Shown here in pieces: positions 8,096 through 17,347 of a DNA stretch of 64,000 nt. This DNA comes from an uncultured Collinsella sp. Its GTDB lineage: Bacteria; Actinomycetota; Coriobacteriia; Coriobacteriales; Coriobacteriaceae. The first letter of the stretch is position 1, and the number at the start of each line of letters is the position of its first letter. The stretch covers positions 62,001-126,000 of the forward strand of contig URMZ01000001.1 in assembly GCA_900549025.1 (NCBI GenBank). The letters are read 5' to 3'. The translations under genes were made by a program, and so were the position numbers. The notes beneath the pieces were generated by a model that saw nothing but the letters and a program-made list of their open reading frames with translations, was not told the origin of the DNA and searched no databases.

Positions 8096-9511
8096 TTAAT
8101 GCGACATGTGTGACTCGCGACGAGCGTACACCAGCGACGCCACGAACCCGACCACGGCAATTACAGCCGCTACACGCACGGCAGCTGCAAATCCAATCGC
8201 CTGGGCAACGTCTGTCGCAGCGCCAGCGGCGCCGGCGGTCGCAGCAGAACTCGAGAGCAGACCGATAAACAGCGACGGGCCAAACGATGCGGCAATCATA
8301 TTCCACGTGTTAAGCAATGCCGTTCCGTGAGGATGTTCAGCGGCGGGTAGCGTCTCCAAGCCGGCCGTTTGCGAGGGGCTCAGCACCAAACCGACTCCGG
8401 CATACACCACAACGGTCAGCGCCACGACGACGCCGATGTTCATGCTTGCCGCCGTCATCGAGATGGCAGTCTGCCCCACGGCAATCAGGGCAAAGCCGAC
8501 CGGCAGCAGCGGCCATGCGCCACGGGCGTCCATCACGCGTCCGCCCACAATCGAGGTCACGGCGTTGCAGGCAATTGCCGGCAAAATGAGCAGGCCCGCA
8601 ACAAGTGCGGTCATGCCGTATGCGCCCTCAAAATAGAGCGGCAACAAAACACTCATCGAGAACGTTGTCATCATCGACACCACCACAAGCAGGCACGCAG
8701 GCCAAAAACGAACGCTCGCCATGGGACGCACGTTAAGCACCGGATGCTCGAGTTTGAGCTGACGGGCCGCAAACAGGCCGAGCAGCACAATGGCGGCGAA
8801 AAGCGCCACAATGCCGGCAATCAGATTGGTCGAGAACTCGCCTACGGAATACACAAATGCCGTAATGTCGGCGGCGAGCAAAACAACCGACAGAATATCA
8901 AGCGTGGTGTTCGAGCGCTCTCCGACATTCTGAACAAGCTTTACGCCCGCCGCAGCGACCACAATGCCGCCCACCAGCGGCACTACGAACACCGCCCTCC
9001 AGCCAAACAACGTGCACATAAGACCGCTGATTACGGGTCCAAACGCCGGCCCTAGCGTAATGCAGGCACCGCCCAGGCTCAGATACAGACCGAGCTTCTC
9101 GCGCGGGGCGCAAGACAGCACCACGTTCATCATGAGCGGAAACAAGATGCCCGATCCCGCAGCCTGCAAAATACGACTTGGCAGCAAAACGCTAAACGAC
9201 GGAGCGATCAGACACAGGACTTCGCCGGCAACCATACATCCGCATGCGAAAAACAACAGCTTGCGCGTCGAGAAACGGCCGGACAGGAAGGCCATGATGG
9301 CCGTAAAGATCGACGTCACGATCATGTAGCCCGAGACGAGCCACTGCGCCGTGGTGGCACTCACCGAAAAGGCTGCCATAATGTCGTGCAACGCCACGTT
9401 AATGATGTTCTCGTTAAACGCGGCAACAAAGGCTGCAATATACATTACGACGAGAATCGCCGCAGTGGCCGATGGCGCTACTTGAACTTGTTGCTGAGAT
9501 TTGCTCCCCAT
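8096..9511 (-). CDS. MFS drug/metabolite exporter, DHA2-like
   Basis: The 471-residue protein is an integral membrane transporter of the major facilitator superfamily, probably a proton-driven multidrug or metabolite exporter of the EmrB/QacA type. Hydrophobic helices cover nearly the whole length. Family features are NENIINVALHDIMAAF in helix 1, WLVSGYMIVTSIF in helix 2, the loop GRFSTRKLL, and motif C-like GPAFGPVISGL in helix 5. The start at 9511 follows AGAGGAAGGAAATGC; longer in-frame readings add non-membrane sequence. It is divergent from the deformylase-like gene at 9717 with a 205-bp gap. Substrate unknown. Confidence 0.88.
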   Translation of the reverse strand: MGSKSQQQVQVAPSATAAILVVMYIAAFVAAFNENIINVALHDIMAAFSVSATTAQWLVSGYMIVTSIFTAIMAFLSGRFSTRKLLFFACGCMVAGEVLCLIAPSFSVLLPSRILQAAGSGILFPLMMNVVLSCAPREKLGLYLSLGGACITLGPAFGPVISGLMCTLFGWRAVFVVPLVGGIVVAAAGVKLVQNVGERSNTTLDILSVVLLAADITAFVYSVGEFSTNLIAGIVALFAAIVLLGLFAARQLKLEHPVLNVRPMASVRFWPACLLVVVSMMTTFSMSVLLPLYFEGAYGMTALVAGLLILPAIACNAVTSIVGGRVMDARGAWPLLPVGFALIAVGQTAISMTAASMNIGVVVALTVVVYAGVGLVLSPSQTAGLETLPAAEHPHGTALLNTWNMIAASFGPSLFIGLLSSSAATAGAAGAATDVAQAIGFAAAVRVAAVIAVVGFVASLVYARRESHMSH

Positions 9512-9716
9512 GCATTTCCTTCCTCTTGGAACGACAGTCGCATCGCCCCAGAGGAACAGTCCAGGGCGAAAAATGAGCCCTAGACTTACGCCAGACGCCG
9601 TACACGACGAGCCTGGCAACATGGTCCAACGTCGAAAGATTGTAACGCGGACGTACAGCTTTCCTTCCGCGCTATTATTAAAAGTCCACGAAAGCATAAG
9701 ACATGAGGAGCCCGCC

Positions 9717-10127
9717 ATGATTAAGCCCATCATGAAATCCGAGTTCTTTTTGCGCCTGCCTTCCGAAGACGCGGGCCCCGATGACGCCGCGACCGGGCAG
9801 GACCTCCTAGATACACTACACGAGCATGAGCACGAGTGCGTGGGCCTTGCCGCCAACATGATTGGCGTGCGCAAACGCATCATCTGCGTAAAGGACGGCA
9901 ACAGGGCGCTGCTGATGTACAACCCTCAAATTCTTGAGCAGGTCAATTCCTATCAGACGAGCGAAGGATGCCTCTCGCTGGCCGGTGAGCGTCCCTGTAC
10001 CCGCTATCGCCGCATCAAGGTGGAGTATTTGGACGAGAACTTTGTCCACCGCATCAAAAACTTCTCGGGCTACACCGCCGAGATCATCCAGCACGAAATC
10101 GACCACTGCAACGGGATCGTGATCTAG
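9717..10127 (+). CDS. peptide deformylase-like protein (short form, Gln of motif I replaced)
   Basis: Peptide deformylase removes the formyl group from new proteins using a metal held by one Cys and two His. The 136-residue protein keeps motif II (EGCLSL, Cys85) and motif III (QHEIDH, His126, Glu127, His130). In motif I, however, the residue that is Gln in GLAAxQ is Met48 (GLAANMIG). This variant is found in a short deformylase subfamily of gut Firmicutes as I recall, so activity is possible. The start follows GAGGAGCCCGCC. It is a single gene with its own terminator. A housekeeping def is expected elsewhere in the genome. Confidence 0.85.
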   Translation: MIKPIMKSEFFLRLPSEDAGPDDAATGQDLLDTLHEHEHECVGLAANMIGVRKRIICVKDGNRALLMYNPQILEQVNSYQTSEGCLSLAGERPCTRYRRIKVEYLDENFVHRIKNFSGYTAEIIQHEIDHCNGIVI

Positions 10128-10142
10128 TTCCGCCGATTCAAG

Positions 10143-10179
10143 AAAGCTCCCTGCAGCAAAACAACTGCAGGGAGCTTTT
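10143..10179 (+). terminator. terminator after the deformylase-like gene
   Basis: AAGCTCCCTGCAG and CTGCAGGGAGCTT form a 13-bp stem with an 8-nt loop followed by TTTTC. The A-rich other side means it can also serve the convergent aminotransferase gene. Confidence 0.9.
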
Positions 10180-10202
10180 CATAGTGCGGAACTTCTATCC
10201 CA

Positions 10203-11723
10203 CTAGCTCTGGTGGTAATGGTCGAAGAAATCGGCGAGGTCTTCGAGGGACTCTTTGAGTACTTCCATGCGCGGCAGGTACACGATACGGAAGTGGTCGG
10301 GCTCAGCCCAGTTGAAGCCGCCGCCGCGCGTAATCAGGATCTTCTTCTCGTGCAGCAGGTCAAGGGCGAATTGCTCGTCATCGGTGATGTTGAACTTCTT
10401 CACATCCATCTTGGGGAAGATGTAGAACGCTGCACGCGGCTTAACCACCGAGATGCCGTCAATCTTGTTGAGCGCCTCATACACAAAGTTGCGCTGCTCG
10501 TAGACACGGCCGCCGGGACGGATGTAGTCGTTAACGGACTGATGGCCACCGAGTGCCGTCTGAACGATCGACTGAGCCGGCACGTTGGAGCACAGGCGCA
10601 TGTTCGAGAGCATGTTGACGCCCATGATGAAGTCGCTCATGCAGCGCTGGTTGCCCGAAAGCACCATCCAGCCAATACGATAGCCCGCGATCATGTGCGA
10701 CTTGGAAAGGCCGCTAAAGGTGACGCAGGGCAGGTCGGGGGCGAGCGAGGCAATCGAGACGTGCTCGTAGCCGTCCATGCACAGGCGGTCGTAGATCTCA
10801 TCGGCAAAGATCATCAGCTGATGCCTACGTGCAACCTCGACGATGCCCTCGAGCACCTCGCGCGGATAGACAGAACCCGTGGGGTTGTTGGGGTTGATGA
10901 TGACGAGGGCTTTGGTCGCGCTCGTAATCTTGGACTCCATATCCTCCAGGTCGGGATACCAATCCGCCTGCTCATCGCACAGATAATGTACGGGATGACC
11001 GCCAGCAAGGGTTGCGCACGCCGTCCAGAGCGGATAGTCGGGGCTGGGGATCAGAATCTCGTCGCCATTGTCGAGCAGCGCGTTCATCGAAAGCTGAATG
11101 AGCTCGGACACGCCGTTGCCCGTGTAGATATGCTCCATCTGAACGTTGGGCAGGCCCTTGATCTGCGAATACTGCATGATCGCCTTGCGCGCGGAGAACA
11201 GGCCACGCGAGTTGGAATAGCCTTCGCAGTCGGGCAGCTGCTGGCGCATGTCCTTGATGACCTCATCGGGTGTGCGGAAACCGAAGGGCGCCGGGTTGCC
11301 GATATTGAGCTTGAGGATGCGCTCGCCCTCGTCCTCCATACGGGCGGCCTCGTCGACGACGGGACCGCGCACGTCATACAGGACGTTATCGAGCTTGGTG
11401 GATTTAGAAAAAGTACGCATGGTGGTGCTCCTTGCAATTTGAGCTGAGGGATGGGGTTCGGGCTTGGAATCGTTGCGGGGTGATGATGCCTCGCCTTGAT
11501 CGGCGTCGCCGGCAAGCAGCCAGGTAACATCGACCTCCAAAATACGGGCGAGCAGCTCAGCCACATCGCGCCGCGGGATCGTCTTGCCGCTCACATATTG
11601 GCTCATCTGACTCTTGCCGAGTTTTTTGCCGAGCATCTCCGATGCGCGGATCACGTCCGACTGGCGAACGTCGCGATCGGACATAGCCTGTCGCAGGCGA
11701 TCGCTAAACGTCTCTTGGGCCAC
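10203..11723 (-). CDS. XRE-family HTH fused to an AlaA-type aminotransferase
   Basis: This 506-residue protein joins an N-terminal Cro/XRE helix-turn-helix (about residues 5-70, with SQMSQYVSGKTIPRRD as recognition part) through a linker to a full class I aminotransferase of the AlaA type. The latter makes alanine from pyruvate and glutamate with PLP; its anchor lysine is in SGLSKSHMIAGYRIGW and the family motif NPNNPTGSVY is intact. The GTG start at 11723 follows an excellent AAGGAGG site. A second ATG at 11420, preceded by AAGGAGCACCACC, would give a normal 405-residue enzyme without the HTH. The promoter region carries repeated GTTCAATTT motifs, so autoregulation is likely. Unlike MocR regulators, the HTH is XRE rather than GntR. 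Confidence 0.9.
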   Translation of the reverse strand: MAQETFSDRLRQAMSDRDVRQSDVIRASEMLGKKLGKSQMSQYVSGKTIPRRDVAELLARILEVDVTWLLAGDADQGEASSPRNDSKPEPHPSAQIARSTTMRTFSKSTKLDNVLYDVRGPVVDEAARMEDEGERILKLNIGNPAPFGFRTPDEVIKDMRQQLPDCEGYSNSRGLFSARKAIMQYSQIKGLPNVQMEHIYTGNGVSELIQLSMNALLDNGDEILIPSPDYPLWTACATLAGGHPVHYLCDEQADWYPDLEDMESKITSATKALVIINPNNPTGSVYPREVLEGIVEVARRHQLMIFADEIYDRLCMDGYEHVSIASLAPDLPCVTFSGLSKSHMIAGYRIGWMVLSGNQRCMSDFIMGVNMLSNMRLCSNVPAQSIVQTALGGHQSVNDYIRPGGRVYEQRNFVYEALNKIDGISVVKPRAAFYIFPKMDVKKFNITDDEQFALDLLHEKKILITRGGGFNWAEPDHFRIVYLPRMEVLKESLEDLADFFDHYHQS

Positions 11724-11744
11724 TAGAACCTCCTTGCTGGCAAA

Positions 11745-11826
11745 GTTCAATTTATAGAACACGAATTGAACCATGGTTCAATTTAGCAAGCAGTATAACG
11801 CGGCACCTCATTCGATAGTTCAATTT
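11745..11826. promoter_or_regulatory. operator array upstream of the XRE-aminotransferase gene
   Basis: GTTCAATTT occurs at 11745, 11776 and 11818. The middle one is half of a perfect 20-bp palindrome, AATTGAACCATGGTTCAATT (11764-11783). The spacings are 31 and 42 bp, close to three and four turns of the helix, so bound dimers would sit on one face of the DNA. The array lies just upstream of the GTG start at 11723. Confidence 0.75.
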
Positions 11827-11885
11827 CATAAGAAAATGTACCGGACTCCGAGATTTGCCCAAAGCGGACAATAACATGCACGCGT

Positions 11886-12743
11886 TTAGAGGTATTCAAG
11901 GAATCGAGCAGCGGCAAGCGAAACGTCAGCCGTTCGATATATGGCGTTGATCTGCCGATGAGGATGTCCCTCGAGTGGGCGCACGGCAACATCGAACTGA
12001 CAGCGGCGCAAGATGAGCGCGGGAAGAATGCTCACGCCCAGGCCGTCCTCGACCATAGCCATAATCGCATAGTCATCCCAAGTCGACAGCTTGGAGCACA
12101 CCGTCAGCCCCGCCCGACGGAACAGCGGCGTAATCTCATCATCGGTGCCGCGTTCTAGCAGAATAAACTGCTCGTTGGCTAAATCGGCAAGAGAGACGAC
12201 CTCCGCCGTGGCAAGCAAAGAGTCTGTCGGCACTACCGCCATCAACTCGTCGCGCACCAAAGACCGCGATGTCATGCCATTTTCTCGAGGCTCATACGGG
12301 ATAAAGCCCAGATCGCAGCGGCCCTCTGCCACCCATTGTTCGATCTCTGAATAGTCGCCCATCAGCAACTCATAATCGACGTCCGGGTGATCGGCGCGAA
12401 AGCGCGCAATCACCGGCGGCAGCACGTGGGTCGCCACGCTCGAAAACGTACCGATGCAGATCTTGCCACGCATGAGCCCTCGCATCTCGTCCACGCGTCG
12501 CTGCAGGCGGCCAAACTCTTCGCATAACGCCTCGACTGCCGGCATGACCTGCCGCCCGTCGGCAGAAAGCACCACGCCCTCGCGGCTGCGATCAAGCACC
12601 TTAAAACCCCAGTCTGCCTCAAGGTCGCCCACCATGCGGCTCACGCCCGACTGCGAATAGCTCAGGCGCTCTGCAGCACGCGTAAAGCTGCCGGCACGCA
12701 CCGTCTCGAGCAGCACTTGCATCTTTTGGAAATTGGTCTCCAC
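11886..12743 (-). CDS. LysR-family regulator, divergent from an EamA transporter
   Basis: The 285-residue protein has the LysR winged helix at residues 5-65 (ETVRAGSFTRAAERLSYSQS, then SGVSRMVGDLE) and a periplasmic-binding-like effector domain from about residue 90. It is a cytosolic DNA-binding protein that normally controls the divergent neighbour, here an EamA transporter. The start was set at GTG 12743 because GGTGGGGACGTGCC precedes it and the HTH follows at the usual distance; an ATG at 12764 is the alternative. The effector is unknown. Confidence 0.9.
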   Translation of the reverse strand: METNFQKMQVLLETVRAGSFTRAAERLSYSQSGVSRMVGDLEADWGFKVLDRSREGVVLSADGRQVMPAVEALCEEFGRLQRRVDEMRGLMRGKICIGTFSSVATHVLPPVIARFRADHPDVDYELLMGDYSEIEQWVAEGRCDLGFIPYEPRENGMTSRSLVRDELMAVVPTDSLLATAEVVSLADLANEQFILLERGTDDEITPLFRRAGLTVCSKLSTWDDYAIMAMVEDGLGVSILPALILRRCQFDVAVRPLEGHPHRQINAIYRTADVSLAAARFLEYL

Positions 12744-12815
12744 GGCACGTCCCCACCCTTGCATGAGTTTTTGTCATGTTTTCCATGCATTATATTCGCT
12801 TTTCTTCTAAAGCCA

Positions 12816-12832
12816 GTTCACCCATAGTGAAC
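12816..12832. promoter_or_regulatory. palindrome in the LysR/EamA intergenic region
   Basis: GTTCACCCATAGTGAAC is a 6+5+6 inverted repeat 29 bp upstream of the EamA start. It fits the T-N11-A style of LysR sites and is the best operator candidate in this gap. Confidence 0.5.
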
Positions 12833-12861
12833 ATGTTCGGATATAGAGGGGATGTCAGCGC

Positions 12862-13773
12862 ATGAACAACGGACTGTTTACGTACTTAGCAGCATTGCTA
12901 TTGTTTGGCTCCAACGGCATCATCGCCGCCGCCATCGCACTGCCGAGCTCCGATATCGTGCTACTGCGCACGTTTTTGGGCGCCCTCTCGCTTGTCACTA
13001 TCCTTGCCATCACCCAACGCCATAAACTGCAGGCGCCATCTCGTCCCCGCGAAGCCGCAGCACTCCTTCTCTCGGGAGCCGCGCTGGGCGCCAGCTGGAT
13101 TTTTCTGTTCCGCGCCTACCAGACGATCGGCGTCGGCGTATCCTCGCTGCTGTACTACTGTGGCCCCATCATTGTCATGGCGCTCTCCCCACTCATCTTT
13201 GGTGAAAAACTGACCGGCAGCAAAATCGCCGGGTTTATCGCCGTCGCCTGCGGTGCTTTTCTCATTGCAGCACAAGGTCTAGGCGGCAATATGCCCATTG
13301 CGGGTATCGTCTGCGGTATCGCCTCGGCATTTTGCTATGCGCTGATGGTCATCGCTAGCAAGGGTGCGCCGCACATCGAAGGTCTCGAGAACTCCGCGCT
13401 CCAGGTGAGCGCCGCTTTTGTGACCGCGCTGGTCCTCACGCTCATCACGCAGGGCGCTCCCTCATTCCTGTCCGCCGGTGTCGCCGCCAGCATTGATTGG
13501 CGCGCCGTCGTCATGCTCGGCGTCGTCAACACCGGACTCGGTTGTCTGCTCTACTTTAGTGCCGTCGCCAAACTGCCCGTGCAGACCGTCGCGGTCGTCG
13601 GCTACCTCGAGCCGCTTTCGGCCGTCGTGTTCTCGGCCGTCCTTTTGGGCGAAGCCATAACACCGGTCCGCCTGATGGGTGCCGCGCTTATCATCGGCGG
13701 CGCGATTTTTTGCGAACTCGCCGGCAAACGTGCAAGCGCCAAGGCTGGCATCGCCCAGACAGCGCGTGCTTAA
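12862..13773 (+). CDS. EamA/DMT-family transporter
   Basis: The 303-residue protein is predicted to span the membrane ten times and consists of two repeats of the EamA (drug/metabolite transporter) fold. Typical features are the first-helix LLLFGSNGIIAAA, the LLRTFLGALSLV of helix 2, and YYCGPIIVMALSPLIFGEKL and YLEPLSAVVFSAVLLGEAI at the ends of the two halves. Members export amino acids, purines, pigments or other metabolites; the substrate is not readable here. It is divergent from and probably controlled by the LysR protein. ATG follows GAGGGGATGTCAGCGC. Confidence 0.9.
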   Translation: MNNGLFTYLAALLLFGSNGIIAAAIALPSSDIVLLRTFLGALSLVTILAITQRHKLQAPSRPREAAALLLSGAALGASWIFLFRAYQTIGVGVSSLLYYCGPIIVMALSPLIFGEKLTGSKIAGFIAVACGAFLIAAQGLGGNMPIAGIVCGIASAFCYALMVIASKGAPHIEGLENSALQVSAAFVTALVLTLITQGAPSFLSAGVAASIDWRAVVMLGVVNTGLGCLLYFSAVAKLPVQTVAVVGYLEPLSAVVFSAVLLGEAITPVRLMGAALIIGGAIFCELAGKRASAKAGIAQTARA

Positions 13774-13806
13774 TAGCCCTGCTCTGAAATGCTACCTGCG
13801 TATATG

Positions 13807-13830
13807 AATAATCCCCAGATGGGGATTATT
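13807..13830. repeat. AATAATCCCC/GGGGATTATT hairpin
   Basis: A perfect 10-bp inverted repeat with a 4-nt AGAT loop lies between the EamA gene and kup. A similar 13-bp hairpin built on CCCCAATT occurs at 29686-29716. It could be the EamA terminator (weak T-run) or a protein site for kup. Confidence 0.55.
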
Positions 13831-13929
13831 GTCTAAAACACCCCGATGTGCCAAACTGCTCTTATATGTATAAAGATGGCATAAAGGTCTACTGCTCTTG
13901 GCAGAGACCGGATGTCTAAGGGAGTCCAC

Positions 13930-16161
13930 GTGGCACACAACAAGCTGGAGGCAAGCCTCCAAGACCAGCATAGTCAGGGCGGGCATGGCGCCATCCCCCT
14001 CTCCGCTGGCATGTTGCTCGTAACGCTCGGCGTCGTCTATGGTGACATCGGCACGAGCCCCATGTACACCATGAAATCAATCGTCGCCAACAACGGCGGC
14101 ATCGGTACCGTCAGCGAGGACATGATCCTGGGCGCGCTTTCGCTCGTCATCTGGACCATGACGCTCGTGACCACGGTCAAGTACGTGGTAATCGCCATGA
14201 AGGCCGACAACCACAACGAAGGCGGCATCTTCGCCCTGTTCAGCCTCGTACGCAAGGTGGCACCATGGCTGATTCTGCCCGCCATGATCGGCGGTGCGGC
14301 ACTGCTTGCCGACGGCATCCTCACCCCCGCCGTCACGGTCACCACAGCCATCGAGGGTCTGCGCACCATCGAATGGGGCCATGCGCTTTTGGGTGACGGC
14401 CAGACTAACGTCATCATTATTACCATCATCATTATCTGCGGCCTATTTGCCATGCAGCGCGCCGGTACCTCGTCGATCGGTAAGCTCTTCGGCCCGCTCA
14501 TGACGCTGTGGTTCCTGTTCCTGGCGGGCGCCGGCCTGTTCAACATGCTCGGCAACCTGTCCATCTTGCGCGCGCTCAACCCCATCCGCGGCATTATGTT
14601 CCTGTTCTCGCCCATCAACCATTCGGGCATTATGGTGCTCGGCTTTGTCTTCCTGTCGACAACCGGTGCCGAGGCACTCTACTCGGACATGGGCCACGTG
14701 GGCAAGGCAAACATCTATGCATCCTGGCCATTTGTTAAGGCGGCCCTTATCCTCAACTATCTGGGTCAGGGAGCTTGGCTACTCGCCAATAACTCCAACC
14801 CCCAGATGCTCGCGATGGATATCGTTAACCCGTTCTATATGATGCTTCCCGAGCCCCTGCGCCCCTTTGCCATTGTGCTTTCGGCCGTGGCGGCCATCAT
14901 CGCCTCGCAGGCGCTCATCACCGGCTCGTTCTCGCTGGTATCCGAGGCAACGCGCCTCAACCTTATGCCGCACCTGCGCATCCACTACCCCAGCGACACC
15001 AAGGGTCAGCTCTATATTCCGCTCGTCAACAACATCATGTGGGTCGGCTGCATCTTCATCGTGCTGCTGTTCCAGAACTCCGAGCGCATGGAAAGCGCCT
15101 ATGGCCTCGCCATCACCGTGACCATGCTCATGACCACCACGCTGCTGACGAGCTATATCGCCGGCATCCTCAAGCACAAGCTGGGCGCCTGCATCTTTGC
15201 CCTGCTCTTTGGTGCCATTGAGCTGTGCTTCTTCGCTTCGTGCCTCACCATGTTCTTTGACGGCGGCTACGTCATGATCTTCCTGGCCGCACTGCTGTTC
15301 GGCCTTATGTATGTGTGGCGTCGCGGCACCGCCATCGAGCGCACGCAGACGATTCTGCTGCCCGTCTCCAAGTACATCGACCAGCTCAACCGCCTGCGCA
15401 ATGACGAGACCTACCCCGTGCTCGCCGACAATCTGGTGTTCCTCACCAATAGCCCCGACCCGCTCACGCTCGACCGCGACGTGCTCTATTCCATCTTGGA
15501 CAAGCATCCCAAGCGCGCCAAGGCATATTGGTTCATCAACGTACACGTTACCGACGAGCCCTATACGCACGAGTATTCCGTTGAGACCTTTGGCACAGAC
15601 TTCCTGTTCCGCGTGCGCTTGGACCTGGGCTTTAAGGTCAATCAGCGCATCAACGCCTACCTGCGCCAGATCGTTGGCGACCTGATGGCCTCGGGTGAGT
15701 TGCCGCCGCAGCACCACACCTACTCCATCTACGAGACGCGCGGCAACGTGGGCGACTTCCGTTTTTGCATGCTGCGCAAGATGCTTGCCCCCGAAACGGA
15801 CATCAACCGCAATGACCACCGCGTGATGGCCATCAAGTACGCCGTCCGCCGCGCTTGCGGAAGCCCGGCGCGCTGGTACGGTCTCGAGAACTCTGCCATC
15901 ATCATCGAGTACGTGCCGCTGTTTGCCCGCATGCGCCCGGCCGTTAAGCTCGTGCGCACCCAGGTGCCGCTCGAGGTTCAGATTGAAGAGGCCGAGGAAA
16001 TGGAAGTCGACATCTTCTCGGACGACTTGGTCAACGGCAACGAGGCCGGTAGGGACATGAACGTCGATCCCACCGAGCTGCTCGAGAGCGTCGCCGATAC
16101 GCCCGAACAGCAACAGCTCGACGGCCTCGAAAGTGAACAACTCAACGACGCCAAATTCTAG
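13930..16161 (+). CDS. kup: Kup-type low-affinity potassium uptake protein
   Basis: Kup imports potassium together with protons. The 743-residue protein shows the family signature GVVYGDIGTSPMYTMKS at the first helix, followed by GGIFALFSLVRK and about 12 membrane helices up to roughly residue 460. A long hydrophilic cytoplasmic domain makes up the last 280 residues. The GTG at 13930 was chosen as start because AAGGGAGTCCAC precedes it; an ATG six codons upstream has a weaker site. The last 60 residues are very acidic, more so than in the E. coli protein. It is a single gene with a terminator. I see no cyclic-di-AMP riboswitch in the leader. Confidence 0.95.
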   Translation: MAHNKLEASLQDQHSQGGHGAIPLSAGMLLVTLGVVYGDIGTSPMYTMKSIVANNGGIGTVSEDMILGALSLVIWTMTLVTTVKYVVIAMKADNHNEGGIFALFSLVRKVAPWLILPAMIGGAALLADGILTPAVTVTTAIEGLRTIEWGHALLGDGQTNVIIITIIIICGLFAMQRAGTSSIGKLFGPLMTLWFLFLAGAGLFNMLGNLSILRALNPIRGIMFLFSPINHSGIMVLGFVFLSTTGAEALYSDMGHVGKANIYASWPFVKAALILNYLGQGAWLLANNSNPQMLAMDIVNPFYMMLPEPLRPFAIVLSAVAAIIASQALITGSFSLVSEATRLNLMPHLRIHYPSDTKGQLYIPLVNNIMWVGCIFIVLLFQNSERMESAYGLAITVTMLMTTTLLTSYIAGILKHKLGACIFALLFGAIELCFFASCLTMFFDGGYVMIFLAALLFGLMYVWRRGTAIERTQTILLPVSKYIDQLNRLRNDETYPVLADNLVFLTNSPDPLTLDRDVLYSILDKHPKRAKAYWFINVHVTDEPYTHEYSVETFGTDFLFRVRLDLGFKVNQRINAYLRQIVGDLMASGELPPQHHTYSIYETRGNVGDFRFCMLRKMLAPETDINRNDHRVMAIKYAVRRACGSPARWYGLENSAIIIEYVPLFARMRPAVKLVRTQVPLEVQIEEAEEMEVDIFSDDLVNGNEAGRDMNVDPTELLESVADTPEQQQLDGLESEQLNDAKF

Positions 16162-16183
16162 CGACGTCACAAATCAACGAAAG

Positions 16184-16219
16184 CGGCCCTGCACCTCACG
16201 GGAGATGCAGGGCCGTTTT
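16184..16219 (+). terminator. terminator after kup
   Basis: CGGCCCTGCA and TGCAGGGCCG pair over a 12-nt loop and are followed by TTTTGC. Confidence 0.85.
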
Positions 16220-16240
16220 GCATTGCGGTAAAGCTATCGG

Positions 16241-17206
16241 CTACGAACGGCGCGGCTCGGGAACCACGAGCCTATCGGGGCTCGCGCCCTCGGCATCCAT
16301 CAGGCTCACGTAGCGAATCGACGGATCCCCATACATCGCGTAGTAATAATTGCCCGTGCGCGCGCTAAAGCATCCGGTGTAGATAGTCTTCTCGAACTTG
16401 CCATCGCCCATCCTGGACGCTCCCTCGATCATCACCACGCCCTCGAGCGAGCGGAACATGCGAACGACGTTTTCGGTCTCGCTCTCCTTTTGCGGGTAAT
16501 TGGCATTGAGGTACGCCGCCTTTACAAAACGGCTCGGCGAATAGCAATCGCCCGGAATGCCGCGCATGCCGGCACCGGCTCCATAGGGCTTGAGCTCGGC
16601 GCCACGCCATGTCGCCGTCTGCGGAAAATCGCTTGTGGCGGTGATATAGGTGCGCAGGTTTTCCATGTGCCACGGAAAGGTCGGCTGGTTGGCAAGGGTG
16701 TCGACCGGATCGTCGTATACATGCAGGCCGTCAGCCATCATCTCGACCACGATGCTGCGCTGGCTGTCGCCGATAATCCAATGGAGCAGCGACACGCCCA
16801 GCCCCTCTCCGGCAGATTTGGCGACAATCACCGTGTCGCGCAGCGCGGCCTCGACCTCATCGACCGTCGAGAACGTCGCTGCCACCCACAGGGGGAACTC
16901 ATAGGCCGCGATATTGGTCTTGCCGTCGACAGGGTCCTCGGCATACTCGGCATAACCCGGGAAATTGAGACCCGCCACGGCGAGGCCCGCATCGTTGCCG
17001 CAATCGAAGAACATAGGGTAGTTCCTGTAATCGATGCACATACCAATCACCGCGTGCGCCGCCGTCGCGTCGTCGATAAACGAATACGGAATGTGAAACC
17101 CGCGCGGCATCACGCGAACCTGTTGGCCGTAGTCAAAGCTCCAGTCGAGATTGCGGCCCAGATACATGTGGCCAGAATTATCGGTAAATCGAATACTCGT
17201 ACACAT
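16241..17206 (-). CDS. bsh: bile salt hydrolase (choloylglycine hydrolase family)
   Basis: These N-terminal-nucleophile enzymes cleave the glycine or taurine from conjugated bile acids; the family also includes penicillin V acylases. The ATG at 17206 follows TAGGAGGCGCT and encodes MCTSIRF, so Met removal exposes catalytic Cys2. GRNLDW supplies the conserved Arg and Asp, AGLNFPGYAEY matches the bile-salt-hydrolase loop (Asn where penicillin acylases have Tyr), and PGDCYSPSRFV gives the late conserved Arg. The 321-residue length is normal. There is no signal peptide, so action is in the cytosol. The loop LANQPTFPWHMENL differs somewhat from the NNP version of lactobacilli, so substrate preference is uncertain. 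Confidence 0.88.
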   Translation of the reverse strand: MCTSIRFTDNSGHMYLGRNLDWSFDYGQQVRVMPRGFHIPYSFIDDATAAHAVIGMCIDYRNYPMFFDCGNDAGLAVAGLNFPGYAEYAEDPVDGKTNIAAYEFPLWVAATFSTVDEVEAALRDTVIVAKSAGEGLGVSLLHWIIGDSQRSIVVEMMADGLHVYDDPVDTLANQPTFPWHMENLRTYITATSDFPQTATWRGAELKPYGAGAGMRGIPGDCYSPSRFVKAAYLNANYPQKESETENVVRMFRSLEGVVMIEGASRMGDGKFEKTIYTGCFSARTGNYYYAMYGDPSIRYVSLMDAEGASPDRLVVPEPRRS

Positions 17207-17347
17207 AGCGCCTCCTAGCTTTACGTTCTTGCTAATTTCATTGTCTCCAAACAAAAAGGCGCTAAACACAAAAGCCCGGACATGACAACAATGTCACGCC
17301 CGGACTATTCAAGCAGGATAAACTCAACCAAGTTAACCCCGCAGGTC

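Noticed and set aside
13774..13929. Possible cyclic-di-AMP riboswitch in the kup leader
   Set aside because: The conserved core strings of that class are not present, only a short hairpin.
14779..16170. Open frame antisense to kup
   Set aside because: Same reason: shadow of a strongly coding sense strand without start signals.
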